The translations under genes and the position numbers were made by a program. Below, piece by piece: positions 59,263-64,000 of a stretch of DNA of 64,000 nucleotides. The stretch covers positions 1,054,001 to 1,118,000 of the forward strand of contig CAVZIN010000007.1 in NCBI GenBank assembly GCA_963775315.1. The letters are read 5' to 3'. This stretch comes from CAWGHZ01 sp963775315 (GTDB lineage Bacteria > Pseudomonadota > Alphaproteobacteria > MPNO01 > DASWLB01). The first letter of the stretch is position 1; the number at the start of each line of letters is the position of its first letter. A model generated the notes under the pieces. That model saw only the letters and a program-made list of their open reading frames with translations, did no database searches and had not been told where the DNA came from.

Positions 59263-59342
59263 GCGACGCACCGCGACGCACAGTCCCGAAAAACCTTGTA
59301 ATTCCGCCAGTCCCTCGCACATAGTGACGCAGGGCGACGCAC
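59263..59342. promoter_or_regulatory. Two phased pairs of 9-bp repeats, integrase arm-site candidates
   Basis: GCGACGCAC at 59263, 59273 and 59334, and GTGACGCAG at 59324. The members of each pair start 10 bases apart (one helical turn) and the two pairs start 61 bases apart, between the tRNA junction and the integrase gene. Confidence 0.6.
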
Positions 59343-59359
59343 CGCAGCGCGCCCGTCGC

Positions 59360-59438
59360 GTTACCTGCCTGTTACCTATAGGGCGATTTCGAGGGGCACG
59401 AGCCGATGACGAAGGTGGCCAAGTTACCTACAGGTAAC
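59360..59438. promoter_or_regulatory. GTTACCT repeat set around integrase start
   Basis: GTTACCT at 59360, 59371 and 59423 and its inverse AGGTAAC at 59432; the last two form a palindrome inside the first codons of the integrase. Likely binding sites for an excisionase or repressor. Confidence 0.5.
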
Positions 59439-60713
59439 ACGCTCAAGTACGCTGACACCGCGATCAAGAACGCGAAGGCGCCCGCGGCCGGGCAGCTCGA
59501 CTACAAGATCGAGGGGCGGCCCGGTCTACGGCTGCGGGTCGCCGCGTCCGGGCTGAAGACCTGGACCCACCTGTACCGCCATCGCGGCAACCTTCGGCGC
59601 GCCATGATCGGCACCTATCCGGGTATCTCACTCGCCCAGGCGGACAAGCGGTGGTCGGACGCGCGCGACGCGATCCGAGCCGGGGCCGACCCGTATCCCA
59701 CGCGAGACGAGCGCAAGGAACGGGCGCGGCTTGAGCACGTCGCCGCCGAGCGGGAGAAGGCGAACAGCTTCCGCGCCGTGGTCGAGGCATACCTTGCCGA
59801 CAAGCGCGAGGGCGGAGGTGCCGAGATCAAGTCAAAGAAGCTGGTCGAACGCCGGCTGGAAAACTATGCCATGCCGGAGTTCGGGGACCGGCCTATCGGC
59901 GAGATCACCCGCGCCGACGTGCGCGACCTTCTCCGCGACATGGTGAATGGCGAGGCGCCGGTCGCGGCCAACCGCCTCTTGACCAACCTCAAGCGCGTGT
60001 TCGCGTGGGCGGTCGAGAACGACAAGATCGAGACCTCGCCCGTCGCCGTCATGAAAAAGCCGGTCAAGGAGCAGAGCCGCGACCGGGTGCTGACCGACGC
60101 CGAGCTCGCCGAGATATGGGCGGCGTGCGACAGGCTGGCGACGGCGCACGCGGCGGTGGTGCGCACGATGATCTTGACGGGCGCGCGCCGCACCGAGGCG
60201 GGCGGCATGAAGCGCTCCGAGTTGCGCGGCGAGGAATGGCATCTGCCGGCCGAGCGGTCGAAGAACGGGCGCTCGCACCTTGTCCCGCTGGCCCCGCTCG
60301 CCCGCGACGTGCTCGGTAGCGCGCCGACCTTCGACAGGTGCGAATACGTGTTCTCGACCGACGGAGAGAACCCCGTGAGCGGCTGGTCGAAGGTGAAGAT
60401 CAGACTCGACAAGGCCATCGCCGCGGCGCGGGCGGATGCGGGGATCGTCGAGCCCATGCCGCACTGGACCTTGCACGACCTGCGCCGGACGCTGGTCACG
60501 GGCATGAACGAAGCCCTTGGGATTGCCCCGCATGTGATCGAGGCGGTGGTGAACCACGTGAGTGGTCAGTCGCGTGCGGGCGTGGCGGGCATCTACAACC
60601 GCGCCGTCCTGCTACCGCAGCGGCGGGCAGCCCTCGACGCCTGGGCGGCGCACGTGAAGGCGATCACGACTGGCGAGGCCGCCGCGTCGAATGTCGAGGC
60701 AATCCGAGCGTAG
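59406..60713 (+). CDS. int: Tyrosine-type site-specific integrase
   Basis: A 435-residue tyrosine recombinase with the N-terminal DUF4102 arm-binding domain, SAM-like core-binding domain (about 120-215) and catalytic domain. Catalytic residues: Arg in TGARRTEAGG (about 260), HxxR in LHDLRRT (about 356), His in VVNHVSG (about 384) and nucleophilic Tyr in GIYNRA (about 397). It integrates the element at tRNA-Arg. Start ATG at 59406; the first codons overlap the palindromic repeat. Confidence 0.94.
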   Translation: MTKVAKLPTGNTLKYADTAIKNAKAPAAGQLDYKIEGRPGLRLRVAASGLKTWTHLYRHRGNLRRAMIGTYPGISLAQADKRWSDARDAIRAGADPYPTRDERKERARLEHVAAEREKANSFRAVVEAYLADKREGGGAEIKSKKLVERRLENYAMPEFGDRPIGEITRADVRDLLRDMVNGEAPVAANRLLTNLKRVFAWAVENDKIETSPVAVMKKPVKEQSRDRVLTDAELAEIWAACDRLATAHAAVVRTMILTGARRTEAGGMKRSELRGEEWHLPAERSKNGRSHLVPLAPLARDVLGSAPTFDRCEYVFSTDGENPVSGWSKVKIRLDKAIAAARADAGIVEPMPHWTLHDLRRTLVTGMNEALGIAPHVIEAVVNHVSGQSRAGVAGIYNRAVLLPQRRAALDAWAAHVKAITTGEAAASNVEAIRA

Positions 60714-60802
60714 CGCGATCGGCAGGGATAGGGGGCACCTGACAAGCGCGGCACCGCACCGCGTTTCCCTGCCGACACCATGCGGGCACGGAGCGGACGT
60801 GC

Positions 60803-61420
60803 ATGGCTGGACCAACCGGAAGACAGATCGAGCTTCAAGACGCCGCGCGGCTTTACCTTGCCAAGACGCAGGGCTGGCCGGTCGAAGGGCGTGCGATCGA
60901 GGCGCAGTCCGCACGGGTCGGCGGCGAGCGTGTAGGGCGGTACGTAATCGCACCGGAAGATCGCGAGGCAATGCGGCACTCCGAGGAATGGGTGCGCGCT
61001 CGGCTCGCAGACGGCTCACTTTGCGCATGGTGTGGAAATGAACAGGTCCCGCGCGAGTATTGGATGACGGGCGCCGCGCTCTCGACGGTCCGCACCGGCA
61101 AGATGCTTGCGATCGACTACCCGCCGTGCAGGCGAATCGACCACGCCCAGGCGTACGTCGACGAAGCCGAATTGAAACGGCACCTCAGCCACGCCCGGAG
61201 GGCAACCATGCCAGCGCGCCACGCGGCGTTCGTCGCTGACGTCGACGCTGATTATCTTGCCCGCGTGCAACACACGCGCAAAACCACCGGCCGAGGACCT
61301 ACCTACCAAGACGATATAGCGTGGGGGCGCGACCGCGGGCTGAAACGGGATCGTGTTCGCGCTCTCCGACGCGAGGTGCTCTCAGCCGAGGAAAAGAAGG
61401 GCGGCGCGCCACCTCGCTAA
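60803..61420 (+). CDS. Element-encoded protein of unknown function
   Basis: A 205-residue basic protein with a CxxC pair in LCAWCGNEQVPREYW at about 74-77. The N-terminal part has a charged helix-rich pattern. No match known to me. It follows the integrase by 89 bases and lies in the same direction. Confidence 0.6.
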   Translation: MAGPTGRQIELQDAARLYLAKTQGWPVEGRAIEAQSARVGGERVGRYVIAPEDREAMRHSEEWVRARLADGSLCAWCGNEQVPREYWMTGAALSTVRTGKMLAIDYPPCRRIDHAQAYVDEAELKRHLSHARRATMPARHAAFVADVDADYLARVQHTRKTTGRGPTYQDDIAWGRDRGLKRDRVRALRREVLSAEEKKGGAPPR

Positions 61421-61532
61421 CTTGGCGGGTTTCGGCACGGCCAAGTTTCGGCGCGGTTCTCGGCCAACTCGCATTTCGGCGAACCTCTGCCCACGCCGTC
61501 GCACGTGACGGCACGATGATGCAGAGGTGCGC

Positions 61533-61793
61533 ATGGCAAAAGGTAGCAACCGGGCCTACCGCGGCCGCAAGACATACAGCACTGTTTCGCAGGTCGCCGC
61601 TCGCTATCAAAAATCCCGCTCGACCATTTGGCGCTGGGCCAATGAGGAGCGCTTCGCGGAGTTGCATTTCCCGAAGCCCATCCTGATGGGTCCGAACAGC
61701 GAACTATGGGACGATGACGAGCTCGACGAATACGACGCTCGCCGTGCCGCCATGCGCGACGTCGAGCCCGTGCCAGAGCCAGCGGCGGCATAG
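61533..61793 (+). CDS. AlpA-like helix-turn-helix regulator
   Basis: An 86-residue protein with a MerR/AlpA-type helix-turn-helix: TVSQVAARYQKSRSTIWRWANEERF at about 15-39, then HFPKPI. AlpA-like proteins regulate excision of mobile elements. ATG 61533 with AGAGG upstream; an in-frame GTG at 61527 is less likely. An acidic C terminus follows. Confidence 0.82.
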   Translation: MAKGSNRAYRGRKTYSTVSQVAARYQKSRSTIWRWANEERFAELHFPKPILMGPNSELWDDDELDEYDARRAAMRDVEPVPEPAAA

Positions 61794-61800
61794 ATGCAAA

Positions 61801-61818
61801 CGCCCCCTTGCGGGGGCG
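61801..61818. terminator. Hairpin after the AlpA-like gene
   Basis: CGCCCCC pairs with GGGGGCG around TTGC. AAA on the left side gives a short T run only on the minus strand. Weak evidence for termination. Confidence 0.35.
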
Positions 61819-61915
61819 CTGCGTCGTCTGAAGGATCGGTGCTGCACCCGACCTTCTGCCCCGCCGCCGCGCTCCACTCAACGCACAGGCCGCGCCGCGC
61901 CGAAGGCGCTCGCCA

Positions 61916-62347
61916 ATGATGCAGGTCAGCGCCTACGGCCGGCTCGGCCGCGATCCTGAGGAACGGCAAACCCGCGGCGGCAAAGCGATGGTGGTTTCGG
62001 CACTCGCCGTGGCCGTCAATCGGTTTGGCGAGCCCGAAGCGACTGAATGGCTGGACCTGATCGCCTTCGGGAAAGCCGGTGAAATGCTCGCCCGCCACCT
62101 GAAGGGTGAAACGGTCTCCATAGCCGGCACCATGACCAAGCGCGCCTACACGGGCCGCGACGGCGCCGCGCGGGTGAGCTGGTCTGTCGTCGTCGATAGC
62201 ATCGTGAGCGCGCGCACCGCTAGGCCAGGCACCGGCAAGAAGCGAAACACCGGAAAAGACGCCGCGGCCGACGCGCAAGCGCCTTTGGCCGGCCTGACCC
62301 CGCACTCCGATCGCCCGGACGGACCCGATGACGCAATCCCATTTTAG
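61916..62347 (+). CDS. ssb: Single-stranded DNA-binding protein
   Basis: A 143-residue SSB with one OB fold (VSAYGRLGRDPEERQTRGGKAMVVSALAV; EWLDLIAFGKAGEMLARHLKGETVSIAG) and a disordered tail ending in the acidic tip DDAIPF, the SSB protein-interaction motif. Two adjacent ATGs give starts at 61916 or 61919. It supports replication or recombination of the element. Confidence 0.93.
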   Translation: MMQVSAYGRLGRDPEERQTRGGKAMVVSALAVAVNRFGEPEATEWLDLIAFGKAGEMLARHLKGETVSIAGTMTKRAYTGRDGAARVSWSVVVDSIVSARTARPGTGKKRNTGKDAAADAQAPLAGLTPHSDRPDGPDDAIPF

Positions 62348-62879
62348 CGCGCAGCTGCGCGCCGACGTCGACTGCGCGTCGAGTGACGCGGGTGCGGGCT
62401 CGGCCGTCGACATCGCATCGCCTGCCTGGATCATGCCGACGCCACGCGGCTTGTTCGACGTGCTGCCCGAATTCGAGCCCGGCGCACTCGACGCGGATGT
62501 GTTTGAAATTGAGGACGAGGCCGGCGAGGTTGTGGACCAGGTTGCCTGGACGCCAGACCGGCCGGCGCGGTGGTGGCTGCGTACGGGCGACGGGCTCGTA
62601 CTTGGCGCGCCCGAGATCGCGCGCTCGGCCGAGTGTGACGCCCCGATCCGCCTGCTCGGCACCCCGCTCGAATATCTCGACGCCCACGCGCACGGCCGGC
62701 CGTGGTGCGCCGTCATCCTGAGATGGGACGCCCCACTGGCCGAAATTTTATCGCCCGCGCGGTCTGTCATTCCGTCGACGCCGACGCTCGAGATGCGGCT
62801 GCGACGGGGACTCCGCAATCAGTGGACATCGCCGCCGTGGCTCACGCCCGCACCGCGATCGTCGGGGATTTCAGCATGA
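62328..62879 (+). CDS. Element-encoded protein of unknown function, overlapping ssb
   Basis: A 183-residue acidic protein whose start overlaps the last 20 bases of ssb and whose stop overlaps the next ATG (ATGA). No domain recognised. The strong overlap shows translational coupling within the element's replication module. Confidence 0.6.
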   Translation: MTQSHFSAQLRADVDCASSDAGAGSAVDIASPAWIMPTPRGLFDVLPEFEPGALDADVFEIEDEAGEVVDQVAWTPDRPARWWLRTGDGLVLGAPEIARSAECDAPIRLLGTPLEYLDAHAHGRPWCAVILRWDAPLAEILSPARSVIPSTPTLEMRLRRGLRNQWTSPPWLTPAPRSSGISA

Positions 62880-64000
62880 CCGCCAGCACGCACCCGGCCG
62901 CGCAGTCGTTCGAACCCGACGACATCGGGGATCTTGACGAGCGCTCGGGAACGGGCCGCGGGCGGCGCGGGCACAAACTGAATGGCGCTAGCGACGCGAG
63001 CCGGTTCCGTCTGGTGCCGTTTGGCCAGATCGCCGCCAACGTCGAAAGGCGCTATGTCGTGAAGGGGTTGATCCCGCGGCAAGGGCTGATCGCGGTTTGG
63101 GGGCCGCCGAAGTCCGGCAAGTCATTCTGGTGCTCGACGGTCGCGCTGCATATAGCGCTTGGCTGGGAATATCGTGGCCGCAAGGTGGAGGCCGGGCCGG
63201 TGATCTATCTCGCCTGCGAAGGCGGGTTCGGGTTCGGCACGCGCATCGAAGCCTTCCGGCAACGCTTCCTCGCTGATGATGATGTCACTGCTCCGTTCTT
63301 CCTCATGGCCGAGCGGCTCGACCTGATTGGCGATCACCAGGCGCTCGTGGCCCGGATGCGCGAACAGCTTGCCGACGTGGTTCCGGTCGCCGTCTTTCTC
63401 GACACGCTCAACCGCTCTTTCCGCGGTTCGGAGTTGTCGGACGAGGATATGAGCGCTTACCTCGACGCCGGCTCGGCGATCGGCGAGGCGTTCGGCTGCG
63501 CCGTGGTGATCGTTCATCATTGCGGAGTCGACGGCACCCGGCCGCGCGGGCATACGAGCCTCACTGGCGCCGTAGATGCGCAGCTGGCCGTGAAGCGCGA
63601 GGGCGAACCCGGCACCTTCACGGTAACCGTCGAATACATGAAGGACGGCCCGGAGGGCGACGTAATCGCGTCGCGGCTCGAAGCCGTCGAGATCGCTACC
63701 GACGCCGACGGTGATCCAGTAACGAGTTGCGTGGTCGTCGAGGCGGACGCACCGGACCGCGCCAGCGGGAAGAAGAAACTGTCCCCCAAGATGAGGCGCG
63801 CCCTCGACTGCCTCACAACCTTGATCGCCGACCACGGCGAGCCCGCGCCCGATGCGGCGCACTATCCGCCCGGCTCCCGCATCGTCTCGCTCGACCACTG
63901 GCGCGACGCCATGCTCGCGCGCGACGTGCTCGACAAGGACGGCAAGAACCCTCGCACCGATTACAAGCGCCTCCGCGACAGCATGGCCGAGCGGGGCGCC
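62876..64000 (+). CDS. RepA-like AAA ATPase/DNA helicase (3' end outside window)
   Basis: At least 375 residues. A RecA-fold ATPase of the AAA_25/RepA type: Walker A GPPKSGKS at 76-83, Walker B VFLDTLN with Asp176, then HHCGVDGTRPRGHTSLTGAVDA, a typical pattern of phage or plasmid RepA-like proteins. Start ATG overlaps the previous stop. The C terminus runs off the window after a helical segment. Likely helicase or replication initiator of the element. Confidence 0.82.
   Translation, partial: MTASTHPAAQSFEPDDIGDLDERSGTGRGRRGHKLNGASDASRFRLVPFGQIAANVERRYVVKGLIPRQGLIAVWGPPKSGKSFWCSTVALHIALGWEYRGRKVEAGPVIYLACEGGFGFGTRIEAFRQRFLADDDVTAPFFLMAERLDLIGDHQALVARMREQLADVVPVAVFLDTLNRSFRGSELSDEDMSAYLDAGSAIGEAFGCAVVIVHHCGVDGTRPRGHTSLTGAVDAQLAVKREGEPGTFTVTVEYMKDGPEGDVIASRLEAVEIATDADGDPVTSCVVVEADAPDRASGKKKLSPKMRRALDCLTTLIADHGEPAPDAAHYPPGSRIVSLDHWRDAMLARDVLDKDGKNPRTDYKRLRDSMAERGA

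Larger units (their letters stand above)
59242..64000 (+). mobile_element. Integrative element inserted at tRNA-Arg (left end, runs off window)
   Basis: Starts at the split tRNA-Arg and carries a tyrosine integrase, an unknown gene, an AlpA-like regulator, SSB, an unknown gene and a RepA-like ATPase, all on the + strand. Phage, plasmid-derived or satellite origin is possible; no structural phage genes are seen up to the window end. Confidence 0.75.

Noticed and set aside
59203..59280. Complete tRNA-Arg gene
   Set aside because: No T arm (GGTTCGAATCC-type) or matching acceptor 3' strand follows the anticodon arm; it is a split gene.
59263..59342. CRISPR array from repeated 9-mers
   Set aside because: Repeats are short, paired at 10 bp and lack uniform 30-40 bp spacers; no Cas genes are near.

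Overview
The window is about 64 kb of GC-rich DNA from an alphaproteobacterium. The support is a GcrA-type cell-cycle regulator, a DUF1476 (ATPase zeta-like inhibitor) protein, an NDUFS4-like complex I accessory subunit, and the order ileS-lspA-DUF3035-M16-M16, which I associate with Rhodospirillales-like genomes. The exact genus cannot be read from the sequence. Coding density is high, many starts are GTG, and many neighbours overlap by ATGA or GTGA.

Layout. 1-9.2 kb: the end of a flavin monooxygenase of the acyl-CoA dehydrogenase fold, an MsrQ-like haem membrane protein, a small secreted protein, then catabolic enzymes (class II aldolase, a meta-cleavage-type alpha/beta hydrolase, an N-acyl-D-amino-acid deacylase-like amidohydrolase, an Ldh-family dehydrogenase, a second alpha/beta hydrolase), an EF-hand protein and a PilZ protein. 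9.3-14.1 kb: five tightly packed + strand genes, a dihydroxyphthalate-decarboxylase-like protein, a small unknown, and three transporters (MFS, MATE, DMT). 14.1-15.1 kb: a Sel1-type protein and an orphan FlgC-like protein. 15.1-21.5 kb: a CO/xanthine dehydrogenase-type operon on the minus strand (small Fe-S subunit, FAD subunit, CoxD ATPase, CoxE VWA protein, split XdhC, MocA-like fusion) that lacks the catalytic large subunit. 21.9-30.5 kb: M16 peptidase pair, DUF3035 lipoprotein, lspA (frameshifted), ileS, ribF and a MaoC hydratase. 30.7-38.6 kb: a diguanylate cyclase, then an aromatic meta-cleavage lower pathway (semialdehyde dehydrogenase, pentenoate hydratase, acetaldehyde dehydrogenase, oxovalerate aldolase, oxalocrotonate decarboxylase) followed on the same strand by a Rieske ferredoxin and ferredoxin reductase. 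38.7-41.6 kb: SRAP, gcrA, rpsD and a two-domain VOC protein. 41.7-50.4 kb: purine and housekeeping block (grxD, bolA, purL, rhomboid, purQ, purS, purC, NRDE, DUF1476, a frameshifted methyltransferase, purB). 50.5-53.2 kb: hyuB with an IS5-family element in its last codons. 53.2-58.6 kb: ABC permease, a beta-propeller protein with a histone-H1-like tail, an MFS exporter, a thioesterase and a VOC protein. 58.7-64 kb: tRNA-Pro, an NDUFS4-like gene, then a tRNA-Arg gene cut in its anticodon arm by an integrative element that runs off the window (integrase, unknown, AlpA-like regulator, SSB, unknown, RepA-like ATPase).

The most notable points are: (i) the two frameshifts in otherwise normal host genes (lspA and a methyltransferase) are each explained by one extra A inside what would be a GANTC site, the CcrM methylation motif, so either base-calling at methylated sites or slippage there is implicated; (ii) the tRNA-Arg junction carries two helically phased pairs of 9-bp repeats that look like integrase arm sites, plus a GTTACCT repeat set spanning the integrase start; (iii) a beta-propeller protein is fused to a 124-residue Lys/Ala/Pro/Arg tail; (iv) an IS interrupts hyuB so that excision plus loss of one CTAG copy restores the reading frame. 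I see no CRISPR array, rRNA or obvious biosynthetic cluster.
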